Below, in pieces: positions 34,669-42,457 of a stretch of DNA of 64,000 bases. Position 1 is the first letter of the stretch. Each line of letters begins with the position of its first letter. Below the pieces are notes generated by a model, which worked only from the letters and a program-made list of their open reading frames with translations, searched no databases and was not told the DNA's origin. The DNA comes from Polaromonas sp. JS666 (GTDB lineage Bacteria; Pseudomonadota; Gammaproteobacteria; Burkholderiales; Burkholderiaceae_C): contig NC_007948.1 in NCBI RefSeq assembly GCF_000013865.1, positions 4,030,001 through 4,094,000 of the forward strand. The letters are read 5' to 3'. Made by a program: the position numbers and the translations under genes.

Positions 34669-35421
34669 ATGAACATTCCATCGCAGATCATCAAAGCATT
34701 CACGCCAACAGGCAAGCTGCGGGCCTCCATCAACCTGGGCAACCCCATCCTCGCCAACAGCGATGCTGCAACGGGTGAGCCCGTCGGCGTGTCGATCGAC
34801 CTGGCGCGGGCTTTCGCCGAACGGCTTGGCGTCGGGATCGAATTGGTGGTGTTCGACACCGCGGGAAAATCCGTGGATGCCGTGACCCAGGAGCAGGCGG
34901 ATATCGGGTTCTTTGCGATTGATCCGCTGCGTGGCGAGGGAATATCCTTCACAGCCCCCTATGTGCTGATTGAAGGCAGCTACATGGTGCCCCAGGACTC
35001 ACCGATTCAGGCCAATGACGAGGTCGATCGCCCGGGTCATCGGGTCACGGTCGGCAAGGGCAGTGCCTACGACCTGTACCTGAGCCGGGAACTTCGCGAG
35101 GCGCAGATCGTGCGGGCACCGACGTCCCCGACCGTCGTGGATATCTTCGTGGCGCAGGGCCTGGAGGTGGCGGCAGGCGTCAGGCAGCAACTGGAAGGGG
35201 ACGCCAGGCGCTTTCCCGGCCTGCGACTCCTGCCTGGCCGTTTCATGGTGATCCAGCAGGCCATGGGCACACCCAAAGGTCGCGGGCATGAAACGGCGGA
35301 GCTCTTGCGCCAATACGTCGAGGACATGAAAGCCAGCGGTTTTGTGGCCAAGGCACTGGCCCGCCACGGCATCCAGGGTGCTTCGGTCGCGCCCCCCTCC
35401 GCCGCTGCCGCTGCGCAGTGA
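34669..35421 (+). CDS. Periplasmic-binding-protein-fold protein without signal peptide
   Basis: The 250-residue protein reads as a family 3 solute-binding domain: TGKLRASINLGNPILANSD, GEPVGVSIDLARAFAERLGV, DIGFFAIDPLRGEGISFTAPY and a GKGSAYDLYL hinge loop. There is no hydrophobic N-terminal signal; it starts MNIPSQIIKAFTPTG. A frame starting further upstream also lacks one. It is therefore expected in the cytosol, where it may sense a metabolite or act as an enzyme, as in the SBP-fold cyclohexadienyl dehydratases. It is 70 bases after the GntR gene and 27 bases before the lactonase, so it probably belongs to the same pathway. Confidence 0.75.
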   Translation: MNIPSQIIKAFTPTGKLRASINLGNPILANSDAATGEPVGVSIDLARAFAERLGVGIELVVFDTAGKSVDAVTQEQADIGFFAIDPLRGEGISFTAPYVLIEGSYMVPQDSPIQANDEVDRPGHRVTVGKGSAYDLYLSRELREAQIVRAPTSPTVVDIFVAQGLEVAAGVRQQLEGDARRFPGLRLLPGRFMVIQQAMGTPKGRGHETAELLRQYVEDMKASGFVAKALARHGIQGASVAPPSAAAAAQ

Positions 35422-35448
35422 CCCGACCCGGCTCGCAAGGACCACACC

Positions 35449-36504
35449 ATGTACGCCTATGTCGGCTCGCGCACCACGCGCGAGCGAAATGCCCGCGGAG
35501 AGGGCATCAGCGTCTTCAAGGTTACCCCCGCCACCGGGCAACTGGAACGGGTGCAAGTGGTCGCGGACCTGGTCAATCCATCCTTCCTGGCCCGCAATCG
35601 CAGAGGTGATGCGCTCTATGCGGTGCACGGAGACCGGCAGGAGGTGAGCGCATTCCGGATAGATCCAGCCGACGGCACCCTGCACTTTCTGAATCGGCAG
35701 AGTTGCCAGGGCAACAACCCTGTCCACCTGGCGCTGGACCCGACCGAACGTTGCCTGGTCGTGTCCAACCATTTGAGCGGCAGTCTCGCGGTGCTGCCGG
35801 TAGCCGCAGATGGTTCGCTGGGTGAGGTGAGCCAGGTCGTCCAGCTGGAAGGCACGCCGGGCCCGCACAAGACCGAGCAGCCTTTTTCAAAGCCGCACTT
35901 CAATCCCTTCGATCCGGGCGGCCGCTTTGTTGTCGTACCCGACAAGGGCCTGGACCGCATGTTCTGCTTCCGGTTCGCCAACGGCCAGCTGCAACCCGCC
36001 GCGCGGGCTTCGGTAGCGACGCGCGAAAACGCAGGACCGCGCCACCTCGCCTTTCATCCGAAAGAGCCCTTCGCCTATGTGGTGAACGAGCTGGACTCCA
36101 GCGTGACCGCTTATCGTTTCAGCGCAGAAACGGGTGATCTGGAACCCATGCAGGTTCTGTCTGCCCTGCCCGATCATTTCACCGGCAACAGCCGCGCCTC
36201 GGGCATCGTCGTGGACCATGCGGGGCGCACGCTTTACGCCTCCAACCGGGGCTATGACAGCATTGCGATCTTCCGGATTGAGCCGGGCACGGGGCGCCTG
36301 GCATTCATGGGTACCCAGGCGTCAGAGGGACGGACACCCCGGTTTTTCACGTTAAGCCCCGACGGACGCATCCTCTTCGTACTCAACGAAGACAGCGACA
36401 GCATTGTGCCCTTCACCGTGCACGAGAGCTCCGGCCCGCTGAGGTCCACGGGGCTGTCGGTGCCCTGCGGCAGCCCGGTCTGCATGGTGTTTTCACCGTC
36501 ATAA
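35449..36504 (+). CDS. Lactonase family beta-propeller (6-phosphogluconolactonase-type)
   Basis: The 351-residue protein starts MYAYVGSRTTRERNARGEGISVF and shows repeated blades (FRIDPADGTLHFL; HLALDPTERCLVVSNHLSGSLAVLPV; HLAFHPKEPFAYVVNELDSSVTAYRF; GRTLYASNRGYDSIAIFRIEPGTGRL). These fit the Pgl/YbhE seven-bladed lactonase or muconate-cyclase-type family. It would open a lactone to an acid in the cytosol. It follows the aconitase, GntR and binding-protein-like genes and ends that gene set. The actual lactone is unknown; phosphogluconolactone is only the textbook substrate. Confidence 0.86.
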   Translation: MYAYVGSRTTRERNARGEGISVFKVTPATGQLERVQVVADLVNPSFLARNRRGDALYAVHGDRQEVSAFRIDPADGTLHFLNRQSCQGNNPVHLALDPTERCLVVSNHLSGSLAVLPVAADGSLGEVSQVVQLEGTPGPHKTEQPFSKPHFNPFDPGGRFVVVPDKGLDRMFCFRFANGQLQPAARASVATRENAGPRHLAFHPKEPFAYVVNELDSSVTAYRFSAETGDLEPMQVLSALPDHFTGNSRASGIVVDHAGRTLYASNRGYDSIAIFRIEPGTGRLAFMGTQASEGRTPRFFTLSPDGRILFVLNEDSDSIVPFTVHESSGPLRSTGLSVPCGSPVCMVFSPS

Positions 36505-36646
36505 CAAAAATCCCACAGGCGCCGGCTGGCTCCCCATGGGGTTTTCATGTCTGGATGAAGCGCCGCTCCTTCACCGCGACAAGCGCAGCTGCGGCAGCAG
36601 GCACGAGGGCCGGGTCAACTCGACGCCGAACCCCGCGCAGCAGTCA

Positions 36647-37192
36647 TCACATCGAACCGAGGTCCTGGATGGCATCGACCACCATGCTGGTGCCTATGGC
36701 GATCAGCAGGATGTCACTCGCGACCCGAACATACTTGTAGCCGGAAGGAGGAACGCCGAGGCGTACCGTCACGGCCTGTGGCACGGGATAAAAGACGACG
36801 TCGCCCGGCAATGGCTGACCCATCGCCCATTTTTTGGCCTGGCCGGGAGGCATGCAGCCATTGTTCTTCTTGGCCAGTCCCGGTGGGCACCGACCGGTTT
36901 TGGCTTGCCCGACGTAGTACTCACGCACCGCCACGCGCTGATGGTCCGCAAAAAAACCACCGATCCGAACCTCTGTCCGGGTGACCTGGTTTTTCTGCCC
37001 TGATCCCTGCACTGTTCCCTGAACGGCTCCCGACCCTTTTCCTTCTTTTTGATTCTTTTTCTCATGCTTTTGGCCTTTACCGCCACCTTCTCCTGCCCAT
37101 TCTGGTTTTTCTGCCATGGCTCCACCGCAAAGCAGGGAAGCTGCAAGAAGCAGCGTTTGGGCGCGTGCGAGAGAAAAATTGAGGGATTTCAT
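36647..37192 (-). CDS. Secreted RcnB/CigR-like protein
   Basis: The 181-residue protein has a signal peptide (MKSLNFSLARAQTLLLAASLLCGGAMAEK), a low-complexity basic and glycine-rich stretch (GKGQKHEKKNQKEGKGSG) and a C-terminal block VRIGGFFADHQRVAVREYYVGQ, then CPPGLAKKNNGCMPPGQAKKW and YKYVRVASDILLIAIGTSMVVDAI. That C-terminal pattern is the RcnB/CigR type seen in periplasmic proteins linked to nickel/cobalt homeostasis or virulence control. GGAG is 5 bases before the ATG. The exact role is unknown. Confidence 0.78.
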   Translation of the reverse strand: MKSLNFSLARAQTLLLAASLLCGGAMAEKPEWAGEGGGKGQKHEKKNQKEGKGSGAVQGTVQGSGQKNQVTRTEVRIGGFFADHQRVAVREYYVGQAKTGRCPPGLAKKNNGCMPPGQAKKWAMGQPLPGDVVFYPVPQAVTVRLGVPPSGYKYVRVASDILLIAIGTSMVVDAIQDLGSM

Positions 37193-37386
37193 GGGATCTC
37201 CATTTTTAAGAATTAGACATGCGGTCCGGCGACGCTTCATCTGCAATGCTTCGACGCAGCAATACGCCTATCGTGTCTAACGAACAAGCATAGGCAATAG
37301 TTGACAAAAGCGCATGTAGGACGAGTTCGCCAGGCGCGGCTTGAGGCAGGCGTCCCGCCGCAGGCCACCTGGCACCGTTCGTTTGT

Positions 37387-37417
37387 AGTACGTTTCCAGT
37401 ACGTTTTTCAGTACGTT
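37387..37417. repeat. Three copies of AGTACGTT at the SDR 3' end
   Basis: AGTACGTT occurs at 37387-37394, 37398-37405 and 37410-37417, spaced 11-12 bases. The rightmost copy covers the last Thr-Tyr-stop codons of the SDR gene. It looks like a small local duplication of the gene end. Confidence 0.7.
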
Positions 37418-38202
37418 CCCGGATAGGCGCCGCCGTCGGCCAGCACGTTCTGGCCCGTCATGTAGCCCGCATGCGCGCTGCACAAAAATGCGCAGATGGC
37501 GCCAAACTCTTCGGACGTTCCGAAACGCTGGGCTGGAATGCTCTTGCGACGCGCGTCCATGATCGCTTCCAGCGGCTGGCCGGTTTTCTGCGCCGCGCCG
37601 CTCATGGTTCCCCGAAGCCGGTCCGTGTCAAATGCGCCGGGCAGCAGGTTGTTGATGGTCACGCCCTGCCCAGCCAGCTTGCTGCGCGCCACGCCGGCAA
37701 CAAAACCGGTCAGGCCGCTGCGGGCGCCGTTGGACAAGCCGAGGATATCGATGGGCGACTTGACGGCGCTGGAGGTGATGTTGACGATGCGGCCAAAACC
37801 GCGCGCCGCCATGCCGTCCACCGTGGCCTTGATCAATTCGATGGGCGTCAGCATGTTGGCATCGACGGCCTTGATCCAGGCGTCGCGGTCCCAGTCGCGG
37901 AAGTCACCCGGTGGCGGACCACCGGCATTGGTGACCACGATATCGAAATCCTTGCGCACCGCAAAAACCGCGGCGCGGCCTTCGGGTGTGGTGATGTCTG
38001 CGGCAACAAATTGCACATCAGGGCTGTCGTGGCGGGTGTTGTCAGCTATTAATTTGTCAGCAGCGGCCTCCAGCGCCGCGGCGCCGCGCGCCACGATGAG
38101 CACGTTCACGCCTTCATGCACCAGCGCTTGCGCGCAACCGAAGCCCAGACCCTTGCTGGCGCCGCAGACCAGCGCCCATTTGCCTGCAATACCCAAATCC
38201 AT
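37408..38202 (-). CDS. Short-chain dehydrogenase/reductase lacking the usual Tyr-x3-Lys
   Basis: The 264-residue protein has the Rossmann start GIAGKWALVCGASKGLGFGCAQAL (TGxxxGxG type), NAGG at the NNAG position, and VNITSSAVKSPIDILGLSNGARSGLTGFV. Where SDRs normally have the catalytic YxxxK this segment reads SNGAR, so Tyr and Lys appear replaced. The active-site serine region (ITSSA) and the substrate-loop PGAFDTDR are kept. It may use another chemistry or act as a regulatory or binding subunit. A truncated paralogue lies at 22725-22850. It is preceded on the same strand by an EamA permease gene (38287-39249). Confidence 0.86.
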   Translation of the reverse strand: MDLGIAGKWALVCGASKGLGFGCAQALVHEGVNVLIVARGAAALEAAADKLIADNTRHDSPDVQFVAADITTPEGRAAVFAVRKDFDIVVTNAGGPPPGDFRDWDRDAWIKAVDANMLTPIELIKATVDGMAARGFGRIVNITSSAVKSPIDILGLSNGARSGLTGFVAGVARSKLAGQGVTINNLLPGAFDTDRLRGTMSGAAQKTGQPLEAIMDARRKSIPAQRFGTSEEFGAICAFLCSAHAGYMTGQNVLADGGAYPGTY

Positions 38203-38286
38203 AATCGTTCCTTGCTTGAAAGTTACTGGCGAATCAGTGAATGGCCCATGATACTGAGTTGCGTCGAATCTCGGGGGCCGGGGAAA

Positions 38287-39249
38287 TCAGGTTCTGGCGG
38301 CCGCGCGCGAAAAGACAAAGATGCCGGCAATCACCAGCACCGTGCCCGCCGCCACCCAGGCGGTGAAGGGCTCGCCCAGAATCAGCACGCCCATCAGGAT
38401 GGTCGACATGGGCCCCACCATCCCCGTTTGCGCCGCCATGCTGGCGCCAATGCGTTCTATCGCCATCATCACCATCAATACCGGCGCAGCCGTGCACAGG
38501 GTGGCGTTGAGCAGCGACAGCCAGATCACCTCGGGCGCCACCACGGCAGCGCTCATCGGCCTGAGCACCGCAAACTGCAGCAGGCATAACAGGCAGGCCA
38601 CCGTGGTCGCCAGCCCGACCAGCCGCAGGGCACCCAGGCGCCTGACCAGCTCGCCGCTGTAAACCAGGTACACCGCGTAGCTGACGGCGCTGAGAAAGAC
38701 CAGCAGCGCGCCCCAGGCGGCGTCCGCACCCTGCAAGGTGATCTCATGGCCAAACACCAGCACCACACCGCTGTAGCTGATCGCCATGCCAACGAGCTGC
38801 CCGGCCGCCACGCGGCGCTGGTACATGACCAGGCCCAGCAGCAGGACCAGGGTGGGATTGAGGTAAAGAATCAGCCGCTCCAACGAAGCGGTGACGTAGG
38901 CCAGGCCGGCAAAGTCCAGAAAACTCGCCAGGTAGTAGCCGGTGAATCCGAGCCCGAGCACCCCCAGCCAGTCCTTGCGCGTCAGCGGCGCCCTGCGGCC
39001 GCCGCCCTGTCGATACGTGGCCCACCAGGCCATGACGGCAAAGATCGGCAGCGCAAACAGCATCCGGTACATGATCAGCGTGACCGCATCCACGCCGTAA
39101 CGGTAGGCGAGCTTGACGATGATGGCCTTGCCGCTGAAGGCAATCGCGCCGAAGATGGCGAGCAACAGGCCGGATGCTATGTTTTTTGCAGCTTTATGTT
39201 CTTGTGCTTCCTGGCTTGCAGGCGCTGTTGACTCTGAAATATCGCTCAA
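38287..39249 (-). CDS. EamA/DMT superfamily permease
   Basis: The 320-residue inner-membrane protein has ten hydrophobic segments in two EamA repeats. The first is ASGLLLAIFGAIAFSGKAIIVKL and YVTASLERLILYLNPTLVLLLGLV; the second is WGALLVFLSAVSYAVYLVYSGEL and SMAAQTGMVGPMSTILMGVLILGEPF. It probably exports a small metabolite or amino acid. It lies upstream of the SDR gene and ten bases downstream of a gamma-glutamyltransferase gene on the same strand, so all three may be co-transcribed. Confidence 0.9.
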   Translation of the reverse strand: MSDISESTAPASQEAQEHKAAKNIASGLLLAIFGAIAFSGKAIIVKLAYRYGVDAVTLIMYRMLFALPIFAVMAWWATYRQGGGRRAPLTRKDWLGVLGLGFTGYYLASFLDFAGLAYVTASLERLILYLNPTLVLLLGLVMYQRRVAAGQLVGMAISYSGVVLVFGHEITLQGADAAWGALLVFLSAVSYAVYLVYSGELVRRLGALRLVGLATTVACLLCLLQFAVLRPMSAAVVAPEVIWLSLLNATLCTAAPVLMVMMAIERIGASMAAQTGMVGPMSTILMGVLILGEPFTAWVAAGTVLVIAGIFVFSRAAART

Positions 39250-39258
39250 GATGCGCTT

Positions 39259-40869
39259 TTAGAAACCCACGGCCTGGCCATCGCGACGGGCGTCGCTCGC
39301 CGACACATAGCCTTCCACTTTGGGGTTGCCGGCGCGCCAGATGAACTGGCCGGCGCCGAAGTCCTGGTAGGAGTCGTTGATGACCTCCATGCGGTGGCCG
39401 CGCCCGGCCAGCCCCTGGACGGTCGCTGGGTTCATCGCGGCTTCGACGTTGATTTCAAGGCCCTCGTTGTAGCGCCAGCGCGGTGCATCGCAGGCCACCT
39501 GCGGGCTCTGCCTATAGTCCAGCATGCGCACCAGTGTCTGCAGGTGGCCCTGCGGCTGCATGTTGGCGCCCATCACGCCGAAGCTCATCACGGGCTGGCC
39601 GTCCTTGCTGAGGAAGGCCGGGATGATGGTGTGAAAGGGCCGCTTGCCGGGTGCAACCTGGTTGACGCCGGCCTGCACGCTGAAGCCATGGCCGCGGTTT
39701 TGCAGGCTGATGCCAAATTCAGGCTCGACACAGCCCGAGCCAAAGCCCATGTAGTTGCTCTGGATGAAGCTCACCATCATGCCGTCTTCGTCGGCGGCGG
39801 TGAGGTAAATCGTGCCGCCCTTGACCGGATTGCCAGCGCCAAAGTCCTGTGCCTTTTTCATGTCGATGAGTTTGGCACGGGATGCCAGGTAGGCGTCATC
39901 GAGCATTTGCGCGGCCGTCACCTCCATTGACGACGGCTCGGCCACATACCGGTACACGTCGGCAAATGCCAGCTTCATGGCTTCAATCTGCAGATGCTGC
40001 GAATCCACACCATCGACGGGCAGGCCGGCGACGTCGAACTTGTCCAGGATGCCCAGCGCAATCAGGGCCGCAATGCCTTGCCCGTTGGGGGGAATCTCGT
40101 GCAGGGTGTAGCCGCGGTAGTCCTTGGTGATGGGCTGGATCCATTCAGGCTGGTAGGCTTCAAAATCTTTCGCCGTGATGCTGCCCCCGTTTTGCGCGGA
40201 GAATTTTTCAATGGCGTGGGCGATCTCGCCGCCGTAATACGCGGCGCCCCGGGTCTGGGCGATGGCCCGCAGGGCTTTGGCCGCCGCCTTGAACTGGAAC
40301 AGCTCGCCCACCTTGGGCGCCCGGCCCCAGGGCAGGAAGGCACCGGCAAAACCGGGCTGCGACTGCAACTCGGCCGTAGCGGCCGCCCACTTCTGCTGCA
40401 CCACCGGCGACAGAAGATAGCCGCGCTCGGCGATTTCAATGGCAGGCTCCATCAGGTCGGCGAACGGCAGCTTACCAAAACGCTCACTCAGGGCAACCCA
40501 GCTCGCCACGGCGCCGGGCACGCTGACTGAATCCATCCCGCGCTTGGGTGGCGTGGTGGCGCTGTCACCGTATTTGCGCTTGAAGTACTCGGGCGTCCAG
40601 CTCTGCGGCGCGCGGCCCGAGGCGTTCAGGCCATGCATGTCCTTGCCGTCCCACAGGATGCAGAAAGAATCGCTCCCCAGACCATTGCTGACCGGCTCCA
40701 CGATGGCCATGGCGGCGGCGGCCGCAATGGCTGCATCCACCGCATTGCCCCCCTTGAGCAGCATGCGCAGGCCGGCCTGCGCGCCCAGCGGATGGGACGT
40801 GGAAACCACATTGCGCGCAAACAGGGGAATACGGGTCGAGGTGTAGGGGTTGCTGAAGTTGAAGTCCAT
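39259..40869 (-). CDS. Gamma-glutamyltransferase family protein
   Basis: The 536-residue protein starts MDFNFSNPYTSTRIPLFARNVVS; an upstream GTG (40917) has no proper site. It has HPLGAQAGLRMLLKGGNAVDAAIAAAAAMAIVEPVSNGLGSD, the N-terminal gamma-GT block, and KGGTIYLTAADEDGMMVSFIQSNYMGFGSG with the catalytic Thr at residue 353, where autocleavage makes the two subunits. No signal peptide is seen, unlike classical secreted GGT, so it is probably a cytosolic Ggt- or cephalosporin-acylase-like hydrolase. It is tightly followed by the permease gene. Confidence 0.9.
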   Translation of the reverse strand: MDFNFSNPYTSTRIPLFARNVVSTSHPLGAQAGLRMLLKGGNAVDAAIAAAAAMAIVEPVSNGLGSDSFCILWDGKDMHGLNASGRAPQSWTPEYFKRKYGDSATTPPKRGMDSVSVPGAVASWVALSERFGKLPFADLMEPAIEIAERGYLLSPVVQQKWAAATAELQSQPGFAGAFLPWGRAPKVGELFQFKAAAKALRAIAQTRGAAYYGGEIAHAIEKFSAQNGGSITAKDFEAYQPEWIQPITKDYRGYTLHEIPPNGQGIAALIALGILDKFDVAGLPVDGVDSQHLQIEAMKLAFADVYRYVAEPSSMEVTAAQMLDDAYLASRAKLIDMKKAQDFGAGNPVKGGTIYLTAADEDGMMVSFIQSNYMGFGSGCVEPEFGISLQNRGHGFSVQAGVNQVAPGKRPFHTIIPAFLSKDGQPVMSFGVMGANMQPQGHLQTLVRMLDYRQSPQVACDAPRWRYNEGLEINVEAAMNPATVQGLAGRGHRMEVINDSYQDFGAGQFIWRAGNPKVEGYVSASDARRDGQAVGF

Positions 40870-40991
40870 CACGGGATTATCAAGGGTTTGAAACAGGATG
40901 GTGGCAATGTCTGGCACACCTCACGTGCCCACGAAAGAGTGCCTTCAGGGATAGGCGTGCGAAGTTGCCGAGACAGTGAATCATCAGTCTG

Positions 40992-41014
40992 AAAAAAAAA
41001 AGCGCCCGGAGGCG
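40992..41014 (-). terminator. Rho-independent terminator of the DUF3422 gene
   Basis: On the minus strand CGCC (41014-41011), a four-base loop and GGCG (41006-41003) form a short stem, followed after one base by ten T residues (opposite the A-run 40992-41001). It lies 25 bases after the DUF3422 stop. Confidence 0.65.
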
Positions 41015-41038
41015 GCAACCGGCAGGGGCAGAAGGCTT

Positions 41039-42346
41039 TCAAGCTTCCCCGGGGTGCTGTTCCACAATTTTCCGGTGCAGTTTTCGCATGGACCACCACA
41101 CAGCCGCAGCCACCAGCGGTATGGCCAGTGCGGCCGTGCTTTCGCCGCTCCACGGCCAGCCCAGTGCCTGCGCTCCCTTGGCCATGTAGGCAATGAGGCC
41201 GACGGTGTAATAGGTGATGGCGGCCACGGACAGGCCCTCGACCGCGGTCTGCAGCTTGAGCTGCACGCCTTGGCGCTGGTTCATGGTGGCCAGCAGCGCC
41301 TGGCTGCTCTGCTGCTGGTCAATTTCGACCCGGGTGCGCAGCAGGTTGCTGATGCGTGAAACCCGCTGCGACAAGGCGTCCTGCCGGCGCGCGGCCCACT
41401 CGCAGGTACTGCGCGCCGGTGTGAGGCGGCGGTCCATGAATTCACGGATGGTCTGCAGGCCTGGCAGCCGGGCCTCCGCAATGTCGTCAATGCGCTTGTC
41501 CACCAGCTCGAAATACGCCGCACTGGCCGAAAACCGCGAGTGGGTGGCCGCATGCTGGCTTTCCACCTGGCCGGCCAGTTTGGTCAGGCGATCCAGCAGC
41601 ACGGGTTCGTCGTTGGGCGTGGCGCTGCGAATCGACTGCGCCAGTTCGGCCAGCTCGCGCTCGGCATAGGCCAGCACGCTGTAGGCCTCGCGCGCCGCCG
41701 GCAGACCCAGCAGCGCGGCCATGCGGTAGGTTTCAATCTCGATGAGGCGCTGCACCAGCCGGCCCAGGCGGCGCGGCGTCAGGCTGCCGGCCAGCACCAC
41801 CATGCGGGAAAAGCCATCGGCATGAATGCTCAGATCGGTGTAGACCTCGCCGTTGCCGTCGGCCACCGAGGAGCCGATCAGGGTGTCTTCCTGCAACACG
41901 CGCCGGGACAGCGTCGAAGCACCCAGGCTGTGCATGGGCAAGGCCCACAGGTGCAGCGCCGCGAGGCATTGGCCGGGCAAGCCGGCGAGCCAGTCCTGCG
42001 GCACGACGGCGATGGCGGCGACGGGCTCGCGCTGGTCGAGGTCGTCAAGCTCGACCGGGTGCGTGAAGGTCCAGGAAACAAACTCGGTGTGCAGCTCCCA
42101 GCGGATGCGAAACGGCCCCACTTCCATGCGGATGTGGGTAGACGCCAGGTCAGGCTGGGGAAGATGGTGGTCGCGCAGCAAGGCAGCCACATGGGCGCGG
42201 CTGGCCTCGCGCTGGGCAGCGTCGCACACCATCACCACGTGTGAAATGGCCAGGGGAGCAGTCATCGCCTCGGGCGGGCGGGCATGGATTTCGTTGTGCA
42301 GCGCCGTTCTTTGCGGATGCTGCTGCAGGTGGTTGTTCTGTTGCAT
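41039..42346 (-). CDS. DUF3422 family inner-membrane protein
   Basis: The 435-residue protein starts MQQNNHLQQHPQRTALHNEIHARPPEAM, with AAAAGG 5 bases before this ATG; ATGs 6 and 21 bases upstream are less well placed. The HNEIHARPP opening is the hallmark of DUF3422. A long helical middle (about 230-380) precedes two membrane spans at the C-terminus (AAITYYTVGLIAYMA; AALAIPLVAAAVWWSM). The family function is unknown. Terminators flank the gene region on both sides. Confidence 0.88.
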   Translation of the reverse strand: MQQNNHLQQHPQRTALHNEIHARPPEAMTAPLAISHVVMVCDAAQREASRAHVAALLRDHHLPQPDLASTHIRMEVGPFRIRWELHTEFVSWTFTHPVELDDLDQREPVAAIAVVPQDWLAGLPGQCLAALHLWALPMHSLGASTLSRRVLQEDTLIGSSVADGNGEVYTDLSIHADGFSRMVVLAGSLTPRRLGRLVQRLIEIETYRMAALLGLPAAREAYSVLAYAERELAELAQSIRSATPNDEPVLLDRLTKLAGQVESQHAATHSRFSASAAYFELVDKRIDDIAEARLPGLQTIREFMDRRLTPARSTCEWAARRQDALSQRVSRISNLLRTRVEIDQQQSSQALLATMNQRQGVQLKLQTAVEGLSVAAITYYTVGLIAYMAKGAQALGWPWSGESTAALAIPLVAAAVWWSMRKLHRKIVEQHPGEA

Positions 42347-42404
42347 GATGACCTTTTTCATCCGCATTGTGGCCCAGAGTGGTTACAGCACGGGTACAAG
42401 CCCC

Positions 42405-42431
42405 ATAAAAAACGGCGCCCGAAGGCGCCGT
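42405..42431 (-). terminator. Rho-independent terminator of tctBA
   Basis: On the minus strand ACGGCGCC pairs perfectly with GGCGCCGT around a TTCG loop (42431-42412) and is followed by six T residues, the classic form. It is 27 bases after the tctA stop. The plus strand also has a short TCTTTT after the stem, so it may work in both directions. Confidence 0.85.
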
Positions 42432-42457
42432 CTTTTAGGGATGGAAAACTGGGAAAA

